Below are positions 51,805 through 61,910 of a stretch of DNA of 64,000 nucleotides, in pieces. Each line of letters opens with the position of its first letter. The first letter of the stretch is position 1. The notes under the pieces are model-generated. The model had not been told where the DNA came from. It searched no databases and saw only the letters and a list, made by a program, of their open reading frames with translations. The stretch comes from G965247775 sp965247775. Lineage in GTDB: Bacteria > Chloroflexota > Dehalococcoidia > Bin125. The stretch is taken from the NCBI GenBank assembly GCA_965247775.1, contig OZ252031.1, positions 2,170,001 to 2,234,000 on the forward strand, read 5' to 3'. A program made the translations under genes and the position numbers.

Positions 51805-52491
51805 ATGGACGTGAAGGACGCTGCAGCCGCACTATTGGGGGAGCGCGCGCGCGAGGGCACAGACGATCTGTTCGAGGCGATCCGCACGCAGCGCGCGATC
51901 CGTCGCTTCCGGCCGGATCCGGTGCCGGCGGATCTGCTGTGGACGCTCCTGGAGGCGGCGACGAAGGCGCCGAGCGGGACGAATCAGCAGCCGTGGGGGT
52001 TCGTCGTGGTGCAGGAGGCGTCGCGGCGGGAGCGGATCGTGGAGATGCTGGGTGGGTGGCTGGCGGGGGACGCCGCCTTCCGCGAATACCTGGAGAATAT
52101 TGACCAGATCGCCGATCCGTCCCGGCGCCGGATCGCGGCGGGGGCGGGGGGCCTGATCGAGAACCTGGGGGGAGCGCCGGTGGTGATCGTCCCCTGCCTC
52201 TATCGGGTGACGTCGCCCCGGCCCGAGGGGCTGTTCGCGGGCAGCTCGATCTATCCGGCGGTGCAGAACCTGCTGCTGGCCGCGCGGGGCCTGGGCCTGG
52301 GGACGGTGCTCACGACCTTCCAATGGCGCTTCGAGGCGGAACTCCGCGCGCTGCTGGGGTTGCCCCCTGATGCGACGCCGGCGGCGCTGATCCCGCTCGG
52401 CTTCCCGGATGCGAACTTCGGTCCAACGCGTCGCAAGCCGGTGGAGAGCGTCGTGCACTGGGAGGAGTGGGGGCAGCAGCGAACGCGCTGA
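51805..52491 (+). CDS. nitroreductase family protein
   Basis: 228 residues from ATG 51805 after GGGGAGGCCGAGC. Signatures: LFEAIRTQRAIRRFRPDPVP, LLEAATKAPSGTNQQPWGFVVV (FMN loop), GSSIYPAVQNLLLAARGLGLGTVLTTF, and LGFPDANFGPTRRKPVESVVHWEEW. It is closely similar in design to the nitroreductase at 28213-28983. FMN-dependent, homodimeric. Substrate unknown. Confidence 0.88.
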   Translation: MDVKDAAAALLGERAREGTDDLFEAIRTQRAIRRFRPDPVPADLLWTLLEAATKAPSGTNQQPWGFVVVQEASRRERIVEMLGGWLAGDAAFREYLENIDQIADPSRRRIAAGAGGLIENLGGAPVVIVPCLYRVTSPRPEGLFAGSSIYPAVQNLLLAARGLGLGTVLTTFQWRFEAELRALLGLPPDATPAALIPLGFPDANFGPTRRKPVESVVHWEEWGQQRTR

Positions 52492-53275
52492 GGCGGCGCG
52501 GCGGGAGCGGCGGGCCGGTCGGGCGCGGTGCGGCGCCTGTGTCGCGGCCGCAGGCTCCACGCCCTGCTATCGCTCGTGACGATGCAGGCGGTGGCCGTCG
52601 TGCGGGCTGAGGCTGGCGAAGTCGAGCGTGCGCGTGAGGTGTCGCGAAAGGTCGCGTAGCGAGCAATCACTTCGGGACAAGGCTCGTCTGTCCCGGTCTT
52701 CGGTTTCGCTGGTCACGCGGATCGGCCGCCGGCAGAACCTGTGTCGGCACGTTGACAGAGAGGTCGTGACGAACCTCCAGAGCGCCGACGGCGTGCGTGG
52801 GCGCCGGGCCGGCGCCGCCACGGCTTTCCTCGCTCCACGGAGCACTGTCGCTCGCGGGCCGAGGGGCAGCCGCCGTCGCTCGACCAGCGAGCCGACGTCA
52901 ACAGGATGACGCCGGGCGTCTCCCGCCTCGCGACGCTCACCGGGAAGGCCCTGATCGAGCCCCGGCACCGCCCGCCTGCGCCAAGAGTGTCTCGATGCTT
53001 CTGGGTCTTGTCGCTGCCCGACGCGCGGTCCCGGATTACCGCTTCGCGTCGCGAACACAACGAAGACCACCCCCACGGCGCCCGGGGACTTGACCCCGCC
53101 GGAGTTCGTCGACCACCCTCAAGCGGCCCCGGAGGTCGCAGAGCCCCTCGATCCACAGTGGGGGCAAGTCCACCGGTCTCAGCGCGAACTTGGGCGCTCG
53201 CACAACAACCGCGGGCAGGGTAGGCCGGCCCGCAAGAGCGAACCCCACGCCCACGTGCCGACGCTGGTAGAGACG
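52492..53275. other. long interval without a recognised gene
   Basis: About 780 bp between the nitroreductase and the frameshifted FAD oxidoreductase. Open frames exist on both strands, the longest leftward at 52567-53076, but their residues are arginine-rich and unlike protein. No family, repeat or RNA gene recognised. It may be decayed coding DNA, as seen elsewhere in the window. Confidence 0.45.
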
Positions 53276-54668
53276 ATGAAACCGATGACCGGGGAAACGA
53301 TTCTCGAACCCGCCCAAGAGGTGCCACTCTTGCTCAACGTCGACATCGTAGTTGTCGGGGGTGGCACGACCGGCCCCTTGGCGGCGATCGCCGCGGCTCG
53401 TCAGGGCGCGAGCGTCGCCATGGTGGAGCGCTTCGGTTCGCTGGGTGGCAACCTCACGCTGGGCTTGAACACCAAACCGTCGGGGGCATTGGGGGGTGGC
53501 CTGCCGCTGGAGATCTGGGACCGGGCCCGCTCGGTCGGCGCCGCAGGCAATGATTCCGTGGCCCAGCTCAAGACGGGCGAAATCCGCATCGCATCGCCGG
53601 CCGATCCGGAAATGATGAAGATCCTGTTGATGAGCATGTGCCGGGAAGCGGGGGTGCAGTTGATCTTCGAGGCGTTCGTCGCGCGGCCGGTGATGGAGGA
53701 CAATACGGTACGGGGCGTGATCATCGAGAGCACGGGCGGGCGCCAGTGCATTCGCAGTCGGGTGGTGATCGATTGCTCCGCCGACGGGGACGTGGCCGCG
53801 AAGGCCGGCGCCCCGTTCGTGGTGGGGACGGGGGATGAGGGGCCCGCGACGCAGCCAGTCTCCCTGTACTTCATCCTGCGGAACGTGGACCTCAAGCGCC
53901 TGGCGCAATGGGCGGTGGAGCACCCCGACATCGTCCCGGACCGGGCCATCCCGGACAACGAGGAAGAGTTGGCGTACGGACTTTGGCTGACCGGGTTCGC
54001 GCCACTGGTGCGGAAGTTCCAGCAGCGCACGGGGACCACCCTGTACCGGGAGAACATCACGCTCAAGAGCACCAACGGAGAACTCTACGTCAACGCCACC
54101 CGCGTGCGGGGTGCTTCTGGTCTCTCCCCGCTCGAGATCAGCGATTCCATCGTCGCGTGTTACCGACAGATCGCGTGCTACGCCCAGTTCCTTAAGGAGG
54201 ACATCCCCGGCTTCGAGAACAGCCGGCTGGGACCGATCGCGCCGGTGCTGGGCGTTCGTGAGACGCGCCATATCCTCGGCGGATACGTGCTGAGCGGGCA
54301 CGACGTGACCCACGGAGAGCAATTCGAAGATTCGGTCATGGCCGACATGTCGGCGAACGACATCCATGACGTGAAGGGCGCCGGATGTGGACTTCCGGGC
54401 GCTCCGCCCCTACGAGATCTCCTACCGCTGTTTCGTGCCGGAGCGGATCGAGCAGCTTCTTGTCGCCGGACGCTGCATTTCGGTCGATCACGTCGCCCAT
54501 GGCCGCACGCGCAACATGCCCGCCTGCATGGCCGGTGGTCAGGCGGCGGGGATCGCCGCGGCCCTGGCGATCCGCACCGAGCGCAGCGTGCGGGACGTGG
54601 ACGTGGGCCAGGTGCAGGAGCTGGTGCAAGGAACCGGTGCGCCCATCAAGACGCATCACCTTACGTAG
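53276..54668 (+). pseudogene. FAD-dependent oxidoreductase gene with one frameshift
   Basis: From ATG 53276: NVDIVVVGGGTTGPLAAIAA (FAD GxGxxG), ASVAMVERFGSLGGNLTLGL, VIIESTGGRQCIRSRVVIDCSADGDVAAKAGAP, IAPVLGVRETRHILGGYVLS. At about 54383 (GAG then TGTGGACTTC) one extra base shifts the frame; coding continues VDFRALRPYEISYRCFVPER, LLVAGRCISVDHVAHGRTRN and ACMAGGQAAGIAAALAI to TAG 54666-54668. Without the indel it would be a normal FAD_oxidored protein of about 463 residues. Single lesion, so a sequencing error is plausible. Confidence 0.8.
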
Positions 54669-54886
54669 GTCTTGCCAGGATTCAGTCGTCTGGTCTTCCG
54701 CTCGCTGCGCGCTGATTCGCGACTTGGTCGGAGCCCCGTGGCGAGAGAGCACCCGCCTCGTGCGCCACGCGACTGCACCCCGTCCGAGTTCGAGATGCGT
54801 GAGCGCTGTTGCGGGCAAGAGGGATCTCTCGCGCGCTGAGCCGGCATCAGAAGTGGCTCACTCCCGAGTCGAGAAGGAGTCAAGCG

Positions 54887-55756
54887 ATGAAGTTTGGTCT
54901 TCGCTACTGCAACATCGGTCCCTACGTGGATCCGGCCCGCGCAATCGAACTCGTGCAGGCAGCAGAAGAGGCGGGCTTTGATTCGGCTTGGACGGTAGAG
55001 CACACCGTGCTGCCGGGCGGCTATCAGTCGGTCTATCCCTACTCGCCGACCGGGCGCATGCCCGGCGGGGAAGCGGAGTTCGTCCTGCCTGATCCGTTGA
55101 TGTGGCTCGCGTACGTCGCGTCGGTCACCACGCGCATCAAGCTCGGCACGGCGGTCATGATCCTTCCCCAGCACAACCCGGTGATCACGGCCAAGCAGGT
55201 GGCGACGCTCGATCACCTCTCGGGCGGGCGCGTCCTGCTCGGTATCGGGGTCGGCTGGCTCAAGGAGGAATTCGAAGCCATCGGGGCGCCGTTTGCGGAT
55301 CGCGGTCGGCGCGCCGATGAGTACGTGGCTGCCATGCGGGAGCTCTGGTCAGCGGAGGCACCCACCTTTCACGGTGAGTTCGTGCATTTCGACAAGGCCT
55401 ACTGCAAGCCGCAGCCGGTCAACGGATCCGTGCCGATTGTCGTGGGCGGTGACAGCAAACCCGCTGCGCGCCGCGCCGGGCGGCTGGGGGATGGCTATTT
55501 CCCTGCCCGCGGCTCGCAGGTCGAGATGATCGACCTCGCCAAGCGCACCGCCGAGCAGCACGGCCGGGACCCGGAGGCTCTCGAGATCACGACGAGCTTT
55601 CCCGATCTCGTCGGCGAGATCCCGACGCTCGCGGCAGCGGGCATCCACCGCCTCGTGGTCCCGGTCTCATCGGCGACCGGGCTCAAGGCCGTCGTCGCCT
55701 CGCCCGACGATGCGCTGACGTTCAAGGACACGATCGAGCGCTACGCCGATGCGTAG
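54887..55756 (+). CDS. luciferase-like (LLM class) F420-dependent oxidoreductase
   Basis: 289 residues from ATG 54887 after GAGAAGGAG. LLM barrel: MKFGLRYCNIGPYVDPARAI, AGFDSAWTVEHTVLPGGYQS, RIKLGTAVMILPQHNPVITAKQVATLDHLSGGRVLLGIGVGWLKEE, VPIVVGGDSKPAARRAGRLGDGYFPA. Same subgroup as the genes at 48786 and 55850. It may work with the downstream enzyme on a shared catabolic substrate; the two are 93 bp apart. Cofactor F420 or FMN is inferred. Confidence 0.9.
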   Translation: MKFGLRYCNIGPYVDPARAIELVQAAEEAGFDSAWTVEHTVLPGGYQSVYPYSPTGRMPGGEAEFVLPDPLMWLAYVASVTTRIKLGTAVMILPQHNPVITAKQVATLDHLSGGRVLLGIGVGWLKEEFEAIGAPFADRGRRADEYVAAMRELWSAEAPTFHGEFVHFDKAYCKPQPVNGSVPIVVGGDSKPAARRAGRLGDGYFPARGSQVEMIDLAKRTAEQHGRDPEALEITTSFPDLVGEIPTLAAAGIHRLVVPVSSATGLKAVVASPDDALTFKDTIERYADA

Positions 55757-55849
55757 CCACTGCAGCGCTCTGGCGTCCGAGCGGCTCGGGCGCCCTGGGT
55801 CCGCGCGTAGACTTGGCCCGCCGCCGCGGGGGTTGGGGAGGAGGTGGCG

Positions 55850-56767
55850 GTGAGCGACCGGATCGAATTCGGGATCTCCCGGCGTCTGCTGCACGGCGCC
55901 GCCGAGGAGGCGCGCCGCGCCGAGGCGCTGGGCTTTGAGTACCTCCTCACGGGCGAGCACATCATGTTTCACGGTCCCAGCGCCAACACCATGGTGTCGC
56001 TGGCGGCGGCGGCGGGCGCCACCGAGCAGATCAAGCTGATGAGCGGCATCACCTTGGTGCCGCTGTATCCCCCGGCGTTGCTGGCCAAACAGGCGGCCGT
56101 GCTGGACGTCGTCTCCGGGGGGCGATTCCACCTCGGCATCGGCGTCGGGGGCGAGTTCCCCAAGGAGTTCACGGCAGTCGGCGTGCCCGTCCACGAGCGC
56201 GGCGTGCGCACCAACGAGGCGCTGGAGGTACTCGACAAACTGCTGCGGGAGGAGGATGTGCACTTCGACGGGCGCTTCACCAAGCTCGACGGCGTCACCC
56301 TGCGGCCCCGCCCGATCCAGGAGCCCCGAATGCCGTTCTGGGTGGCGGGGCGCCGGGACGCGGCCATGCGACGCGCGGCCCGCCATGCGGAGGGCTGGCT
56401 GCCCTACATGTACACGCCGGAGATGCTGCGCGAGAGCATGGAGAAGATCGCCGCATTGACGGAGGAGGCTGGACGGGCGCCCGGCAGCGTCCAGGGCGGG
56501 CTGTTCGTTTTCACTTGCGTGCACCAAGACCGCGAGACCGCGCTGGAGCTGGCGAACGAGCAGCTCAGTCGCCAGTACAACCAAGACTTCTCGAGGCTGG
56601 TGGAGAAATACACGGTCTCGGGATCACCCGCGGATTGCGTCGCTCGGGTCCAGCAGTATATCGAGGCGGGCGCGCGCACCATCGTGTTCTCGCAGGGCTG
56701 TCCGCCCGACTACGTCGAGGAGAACACGCGGCTCATCGCGGAGTCGGTGCTCAGCGCCTTCCGCTGA
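55850..56767 (+). CDS. luciferase-like (LLM class) oxidoreductase
   Basis: 305 residues. GTG 55850 is preferred to GTG 55844 because the GGGGAGGAGG site then has proper spacing. Motifs: IEFGISRRLLHGAAEEARRA, FEYLLTGEHIMFHGPSANT, IKLMSGITLVPLYPPALLAKQAAVLDVVSGGRFHLGIGVGGEFPKE, MPFWVAGRRDAAMRRAARHAEGWLPY and a C-terminal VSGSPADCVARVQQYIEAGA. F420/FMN-dependent monooxygenase or reductase; substrate unknown. Confidence 0.9.
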   Translation: MSDRIEFGISRRLLHGAAEEARRAEALGFEYLLTGEHIMFHGPSANTMVSLAAAAGATEQIKLMSGITLVPLYPPALLAKQAAVLDVVSGGRFHLGIGVGGEFPKEFTAVGVPVHERGVRTNEALEVLDKLLREEDVHFDGRFTKLDGVTLRPRPIQEPRMPFWVAGRRDAAMRRAARHAEGWLPYMYTPEMLRESMEKIAALTEEAGRAPGSVQGGLFVFTCVHQDRETALELANEQLSRQYNQDFSRLVEKYTVSGSPADCVARVQQYIEAGARTIVFSQGCPPDYVEENTRLIAESVLSAFR

Positions 56768-57062
56768 GGGCGGAACCGGCCTCATGGGCGGGCATGATGG
56801 AGGCTTCCTGCTCCGCGATGAGGCGGCGTTCGAAGTCCAGAAAACCCTGGGGGAAGAGTTGGGCGCTGGCGGCGCGCACCCCCGAAGCACATCTGGAACC
56901 CCTCGGCTCCATTGGCCGCACCGACGCGGCGTCGCGAGTTCACCGATCAGGAGCGTGCGCACGCGCTCGGCGCCGAGGACCTATTTGGCCTGGACCTACC
57001 TCGCGCGAGACGAGCGGATGATCCAGGACGAGGCCGCACTCCTTCGAGCCGCGAGGACGCCG
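56768..57062. other. interval with possible gene scraps
   Basis: Just under 300 bp between LLM and enolase-superfamily genes. Leftward at about 56790-56870, QLFPQGFLDFERRLIAEQEA is protein-like but not assigned. Rightward at about 56935-57000, FTDQERAHALGAEDLFGLDL resembles the end of amidohydrolases (LxxxERxxILGxNAxRLFGLD). Both are too short to be sure; likely debris. Confidence 0.3.
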
Positions 57063-58175
57063 CTAGGTCAGCTCTGCCGTCTTCATCCGGGCGATGAGGT
57101 CGAAATCGATCTGCGCCCCCAAGCCGGGGCGGTCGAAAGGGCGCACCAGCCCGCGCTCGTCCACCTCGATGTCCTCGAGGAGCCCATGCTTCTGCGCCTC
57201 CGCCGGCAGCAGCACCTCGAAGTACTCGCAGTTGGGGATGGCGGCGATGAGATGGAGATTGGCGGCGTTATTGAGCGAGTTGCCCCCGTGGTGCACCTCA
57301 TAGTTCATGTGGAAGGCCTCCGCGACGTGCGCCGCCTTCAGGCAGGCCGTCAGCCCCCCCTTCACTGCGACGTCGCCGCGCAGATAGTCGGTCGCCTTCG
57401 CCAGGATCCAGGGCGCGTAAGCGGTCAACTCCACCGAGGGCTGCTCGGTCGCCATGATGGGGATGTCCAGGCGCTGCTTCAGTTTCACGTAGCCATAGAG
57501 GTCGTCGGCGGCGAGCGGGTCCTCGTACCAGTAGAAGCCAAGCTCCTCGATCGCCCGGCCCACGCGCATGGCGGCCGGGAAGTCGTAAGACCAGGTGGAG
57601 TCGAGCATCAGGCGGAAGTCGTCGCCGACCGCCCGGCGCACGGCCTGGCACACCTCGATGTCAAGGTCCGGCTCGGCCGGGGGGTGAATCTTGTACGCCG
57701 GCCAGCCCGCCTGCTTGAACTCGAGCGCCTCCGAGGCATAGGCCTCCGGCGAGGGCAACACGGGGGAACTGGCGTAGGCCGGCACGGCCTCGCGCGACGA
57801 CCCGAGGAGTTGGTGCAGCGGCTGGGCCGCCGCCTTCCCCGCCAGGTCCCAGAGCGCGACGTCGATCGCGCCGATGACCCGCAGGGCCTGGCCGCGCGCG
57901 ATCCGGAACATGGCCTGATTCAGCCGTCCGCGGGCGAAGGGATCCTCGCCAAGGAGGAGCGGCTTGTAGCGGTCGATGAGCAGCGCCGCATCCCGGCCGG
58001 CGGGCGCCAAGGCCGAGCCCAAGAACGCGTGTCCCTCCAGCCCCTCGTCCGTCCGAATCCGCACGAGTCCCATCTGGGTTTCGCCGTTCTCGCCGCTCGC
58101 GATGTGGTTGGCATAGCGCGTGGGGGGAATGCCCGCCCACGTCCAGAGGGTCACGCTGATGTCGGAGATGCGCAT
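57063..58175 (-). CDS. enolase superfamily enzyme, mandelate racemase subgroup
   Basis: 370 residues from ATG 58175. Metal ligands line up with mandelate racemase: Asp192 (LMLDSTW), Glu218 (YWYEDP), Glu244 (ATEQPS). The His295-Asp268 dyad (27 residues apart, as in mandelate racemase) is present in RGDVAVKGG and EVHHGGNS, and Glu319 could be the electrophile. At the second-strand base the usual KxK is Lys162-Ile-His164. It abstracts the alpha proton of a carboxylate: a racemase or sugar-acid dehydratase. SAR202 Chloroflexota are known for many paralogues of this superfamily. Confidence 0.88.
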   Translation of the reverse strand: MRISDISVTLWTWAGIPPTRYANHIASGENGETQMGLVRIRTDEGLEGHAFLGSALAPAGRDAALLIDRYKPLLLGEDPFARGRLNQAMFRIARGQALRVIGAIDVALWDLAGKAAAQPLHQLLGSSREAVPAYASSPVLPSPEAYASEALEFKQAGWPAYKIHPPAEPDLDIEVCQAVRRAVGDDFRLMLDSTWSYDFPAAMRVGRAIEELGFYWYEDPLAADDLYGYVKLKQRLDIPIMATEQPSVELTAYAPWILAKATDYLRGDVAVKGGLTACLKAAHVAEAFHMNYEVHHGGNSLNNAANLHLIAAIPNCEYFEVLLPAEAQKHGLLEDIEVDERGLVRPFDRPGLGAQIDFDLIARMKTAELT

Positions 58176-58495
58176 GGGTCGTCCCTTCGGAGGTAAGCCT
58201 CGATGGATGCTAGCCGCACGGGCACGCGCCGTCGTCGTATCGCGCCTAGGAAGGCGACGCAGCACCCGATGGGGCGTGCGTCCGGCGCCAACCCCGTGCG
58301 TTGGCGCTCATCGTCGGTCTCCCGTGAATCTTGCCGGCATGATCGTCCCGGGAGAACGGGTTGACCCGCCCGACTGAACGCGCCGCAGGCTTTGCCGGAC
58401 GCCGGAGCGCGTCCGGATGCTCGATGCCGTGGACCGGCGCCAGGATGAGGCGCGGGACGGAGGCCGGGGCGCCCCAGCCGCGGCGGAGAGGGGTC
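58176..58495. other. gene-free interval
   Basis: About 320 bp between the enolase-superfamily gene and the 3' end of the molybdenum hydroxylase gene, both leftward. No protein-like frame, no clear terminator. Short inverted repeats occur but none is followed by a T run in the direction of transcription. Confidence 0.4.
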
Positions 58496-60799
58496 TCAGG
58501 CCGTCCCGCCGGCTTTCTCCAAGGCCTCCAAGATCGCTCCGGGGCTCATCGGCAACGCGCGCAGACGGACTCCGGTGGCATCATGGATGGCGTTTCCCAG
58601 GGCCGCGAGGGTAGGAATGATGGGCAGTTCGCCGACACCGCGTAACCCCAGCGGATGGCGCGGGTTCGGCACCTCGATGATCACGGTGTCGATCATCGGC
58701 ACGTCAAGCGTGGTGGGCATGCGGTAGTCCAGCAGGCTCGTGTTGCGCAGCGTGCCCTGATCGTCGTAGAAGTACTCTTCGTTCAGCGCCCAGCCGATGG
58801 CCTGCACCGTGCCGCCCTGGAGCTGCCCCTCCACGTAGTCGGGATAGACCGAGCGCCCAGCGTCCATGAAGGCCGTGACGCGCAGGATCTCGACCTTGCC
58901 TGTCTCCGGGTCGACCTCCACATCGACGATGTTGCCGCCGAAGATCGGCCCTACACCCAGATTCCGGTTCGTCGCCGAGCAGGTGATCGGGCCGCCGCTG
59001 CCAAGGAGTTTGCCGGCGAGTTCCTTGAACGACAGTCGCTGATCGGGGTCGCTCGTGCGGGCGAAGGCGCCCGCGTGGAACTCCACCTCATCGAGTTCCA
59101 CGTCCCACAGCAAAGCAGCACGGGCCGCCATCTGCTGTTTCACCTCTTCGGCGGCGGCCATCGCGGCGAGGCCGGTGTCGAAGGTGACGCGGCTGCCCGC
59201 CGTCGCACCCGTCCAGCCCACCGAGTCCGTGTCGACGACAACCGGCTTGACGTCCTCCGCCCTGAGCCCCAGCGCCTCGGCGGCGTGCATGGCCACGGAG
59301 GTCCGGGTCCCGCCGATATCGACGGCGCCGGTGACGAGGTTGATGGTGCCATCCGCATTGACGCTGATGGTGGCCGAGGAGACGCCGCCGGCGTTGAAGC
59401 GATAGCCCATCGCGGCCCCGCGGCCGCGGTTCGGGCCCTCGAGTGGGGCGGTGTAGTGGGGGTGGGCCACCATGGCCTCTTCGATTTCGCGGCAGCCGAT
59501 GCGCGGGAACTGGACGCCGTTGGCCATGCGGTCGCCCTCTTCGGCGACGTTCATCAGCCGGAACGCCATCGCCTCTATGCCCAGCTCTTCGGCGAGCTCG
59601 TCAATGACGCTCTCCACCGCGTACGCGGCCTGCGGTTGCCCGGGAGCGCGGTAGGCCTGCACCTTGGGCTTGTTGCAAACGACGTCGTAACCATCGACGA
59701 GGAGGTCGTCGATCTTGTAGGGCCCCAGGCCGCACATCGCGCCGCCGCCCACGGGCGAGCCGGGAAACGCCCCCGCCTCGAAGGCCAGGTAGAGTTCCGC
59801 CGCCGTGATTCGGCCATCCTGCGTGGCCCCGATCTTGCAGCGCATCTGCGTGCCGGAGGTCGGGCCGGTGGCTTCCAGGACCTCTTTGCGGGACATGACC
59901 ATCTTGACGGGCCGGCCCGTGCGGCGGGACAGCACGGCGGCGATGGGGTCCAGATAGGGAATGAGCTTGCCGCCGAACCCGCCACCGATCTCCATGGGGA
60001 TCACGGTTAGCCTGGATTCAGGCAGCCCCACCATCGCGGAGGTCATGGAGCGAATCCCGAACGTGCTCTGGGTGCTGGTCCAGATGGTGAGCTGGTCGTC
60101 CGCCGCCCAAAACGCGGTGGAGGCATGGGGCTCAATGTATCCCTGGTGCACCGTCTGCGTGGTGAACTCGCGCTCGACGATCACGTCCGCGTCGCGAAAG
60201 CCCCGCTCGGGGTCGCCACGCTGGTGCTGAATGTGCCCAGCGACGTTACTGCGCCGGCCGGAGTCCTCCCCGCGCTCGAAGCGCTCGGCGCGGATGCGGG
60301 TGGTCATGGCCTCGTGGAGGAGCGGGGCGTCGTCGCGCAGTGCGTCCTGGACGTTGAGGACGGCGGGCAGCGCCTCGTAGTCCACCTCGATCAGCTCCAG
60401 GGCGTCTTCAGCGATGTGCGCGCTCGTCGCCGCGACGGCCGCCACCGCGTGGCCGCTGTAGAGCACCTTCTCGAGCGCCAGAAGATTCTCCGCGAGCATG
60501 CGCGCGTTGCCCTGCAGCGCTGCGAAATCGAGGACTTCATCCTGGAGAACAGGGAGATCGGCCGCGGTGATGACGGCCTTCACGCCGGGCAAGGCCTCCG
60601 CTCTCCCGGTGTCAAGGGAGCGGATGCGCGCATGGGCATGAGGGCTGCGGAGGATCTTGCCGTGCAGCATGCCGGGCATCCGGACGTCGCCGCCGAACTT
60701 GGCGCGCCCGGTGACTTTGTCCAGCCCGTCGTGGCGAATGGGTCTGGTGCCGATGACCTTGAACTCCACCGCTGCGTCAACCGCTGATTCGACAGTCAT
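58496..60799 (-). CDS. xanthine dehydrogenase-family molybdopterin-binding subunit
   Basis: 767 residues from ATG 60799 after GGAGAGAACACC. Aldehyde oxidase/xanthine dehydrogenase large subunit: GTRPIRHDGLDKVTGRAKFGGDV, YEALPAVLNVQDAL, TQTVHQGYIEPHASTAFW (Moco), EIGGGFGGKL, KVQAYRAPGQPQAAYAVES, and the catalytic glutamate in LGLRGVGELPIIPT near residue 720. It hydroxylates a heterocycle, aldehyde or CO-like substrate at a Mo centre. Partner subunits (FAD and 2Fe-2S) are not adjacent here, so they lie elsewhere or were lost. Confidence 0.9.
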   Translation of the reverse strand: MTVESAVDAAVEFKVIGTRPIRHDGLDKVTGRAKFGGDVRMPGMLHGKILRSPHAHARIRSLDTGRAEALPGVKAVITAADLPVLQDEVLDFAALQGNARMLAENLLALEKVLYSGHAVAAVAATSAHIAEDALELIEVDYEALPAVLNVQDALRDDAPLLHEAMTTRIRAERFERGEDSGRRSNVAGHIQHQRGDPERGFRDADVIVEREFTTQTVHQGYIEPHASTAFWAADDQLTIWTSTQSTFGIRSMTSAMVGLPESRLTVIPMEIGGGFGGKLIPYLDPIAAVLSRRTGRPVKMVMSRKEVLEATGPTSGTQMRCKIGATQDGRITAAELYLAFEAGAFPGSPVGGGAMCGLGPYKIDDLLVDGYDVVCNKPKVQAYRAPGQPQAAYAVESVIDELAEELGIEAMAFRLMNVAEEGDRMANGVQFPRIGCREIEEAMVAHPHYTAPLEGPNRGRGAAMGYRFNAGGVSSATISVNADGTINLVTGAVDIGGTRTSVAMHAAEALGLRAEDVKPVVVDTDSVGWTGATAGSRVTFDTGLAAMAAAEEVKQQMAARAALLWDVELDEVEFHAGAFARTSDPDQRLSFKELAGKLLGSGGPITCSATNRNLGVGPIFGGNIVDVEVDPETGKVEILRVTAFMDAGRSVYPDYVEGQLQGGTVQAIGWALNEEYFYDDQGTLRNTSLLDYRMPTTLDVPMIDTVIIEVPNPRHPLGLRGVGELPIIPTLAALGNAIHDATGVRLRALPMSPGAILEALEKAGGTA

Positions 60800-61165
60800 G
60801 GTGTTCTCTCCGCCGCGCGATGATCCGGCTTCTGCGCCCGGTCTCCTTGGCACCGTGTGCTCTGCCCGGATAGTACCTTCCTCCATCCCGAGCGGGAGAT
60901 CGGAGCCAGCCAGGCCGCTGCGCGCTTCGCCGGCGGGACGGCCCGACCTGCAGTCCAGTTGAGTCCACCGTTCTCGTCCTCCTGCAACTCGGGCAGTCCT
61001 GTGGGACCGGGGTCGATCAGCGGGTCACAGTGAGCGCCGCGCTGACGCCCGGGCCCACGGCATAGCGCCACACCCCGCCAAGCGGGCCCGTCTCAGCCGG
61101 TGCGAGCGCCAGTGGTGCGCGCAGGCGTTACCCTCGGCACATCGTCGGAGAAAGCGAGCACAGCC
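60800..61165. other. gene-free interval
   Basis: About 365 bp divergent promoter region between the molybdenum hydroxylase and SnoaL-like genes. No protein-like frame or family match on either strand, no repeat. Likely holds both promoters; no clear -35/-10 pair could be assigned. Confidence 0.4.
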
Positions 61166-61636
61166 ATGCCCAGCGTTGAGGAGCGCCTGCAGCAGTTGGA
61201 AGATGTGGAGGCCATCCGGCGCCTGAAGCTGCGCTATGCACGCTTCTGTGACGCTGGCTACGACGCTGGTGGCATCGCCTCGTTATTCGCGGAGGACGGC
61301 GTCTGGGACGGACGTCCCACATTCGGCAAGGCCGAGGGGCGCGCCAAGATCGAGCGCTTCTTTGCTGGAGCGTCGGAGGCCCTCACCTACGCCCGGCACT
61401 ACATCGTGGCGCCGCTCATCGACGTGGCGGCGGACGGTCGGAGCGCCACGGGATCCTGGTACCTGATCCAGCCGGCGACCCTGCGCGGCCAGCCTGTCTG
61501 GCTGGCCGGGTCCTACGACGACGCGTACGTGAAGCGGGAGGGGGAGTGGCTGTTCCGGTCTGTGCGCGTGACGTTCGACTTCATGACACCGTACGAAGCG
61601 GGCTGGGTGGAGCAGCAGTTCGTCGAGTTCGCCTAG
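61166..61636 (+). CDS. SnoaL-like/nuclear transport factor 2 family protein
   Basis: 156 residues from ATG 61166. NTF2-like pattern: EERLQQLEDVEAIRRLKLRYARFCDAGYD, IASLFAEDGVWDGRPTFGKAEGRAKIERFFAG, RHYIVAPLIDVAADGRSATGSWYLI, GSYDDAYVKREGEWLFRSVRVTFDF. This matches SnoaL_4 proteins (ring hydroxylating beta-like and ketosteroid-isomerase-like), which act as isomerases, dehydratases or ligand binders. Function unknown. Confidence 0.85.
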   Translation: MPSVEERLQQLEDVEAIRRLKLRYARFCDAGYDAGGIASLFAEDGVWDGRPTFGKAEGRAKIERFFAGASEALTYARHYIVAPLIDVAADGRSATGSWYLIQPATLRGQPVWLAGSYDDAYVKREGEWLFRSVRVTFDFMTPYEAGWVEQQFVEFA

Positions 61637-61649
61637 ACGGACAGCCGTT

Positions 61650-61910
61650 CGCCGCGGCGCCGTCATCGCCGGTGAGCCCGATTCCGTCACCCGGCGCCTG
61701 GAGGACACGGCCGCGCAGTACGGCATCACCGACTGCCTCCTGTGGACTCGCCTCGGCGGCTTGGACCCGAAGAAGGTCGAGCACTCCATGGATCTGATGG
61801 ACCGCCACGTGATCCCGCACTTCCAGGCCGAAGAAAAAGCGGCTGTCGCGACCTCGTATCTCCGGCTTGAACGCATCCCGGATCCGCACGCGTGCGGATC
61901 TGGGCGTTGA
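61650..61910 (+). pseudogene. 3' end of a luciferase-like monooxygenase gene
   Basis: Eighty-odd codons to TGA 61908-61910: RGAVIAGEPDSVTRRLEDTA, YGITDCLLWTRLGGLDPKKV, EHSMDLMDRHVIPHF. This is the C-terminal end of an LLM-class monooxygenase (GTPDxVxxRL ... LLLWTRLGGL ... SMELMAxEVMPHF). The rest of the gene is absent. The remaining part of the 61637-62147 interval contains nothing recognised. Confidence 0.65.

Noticed and set aside
52567..53076. Leftward 169-codon open frame as a gene
   Set aside because: Arginine-rich, low-complexity residues, no ribosome binding site and no family pattern; typical of chance frames at this GC content.
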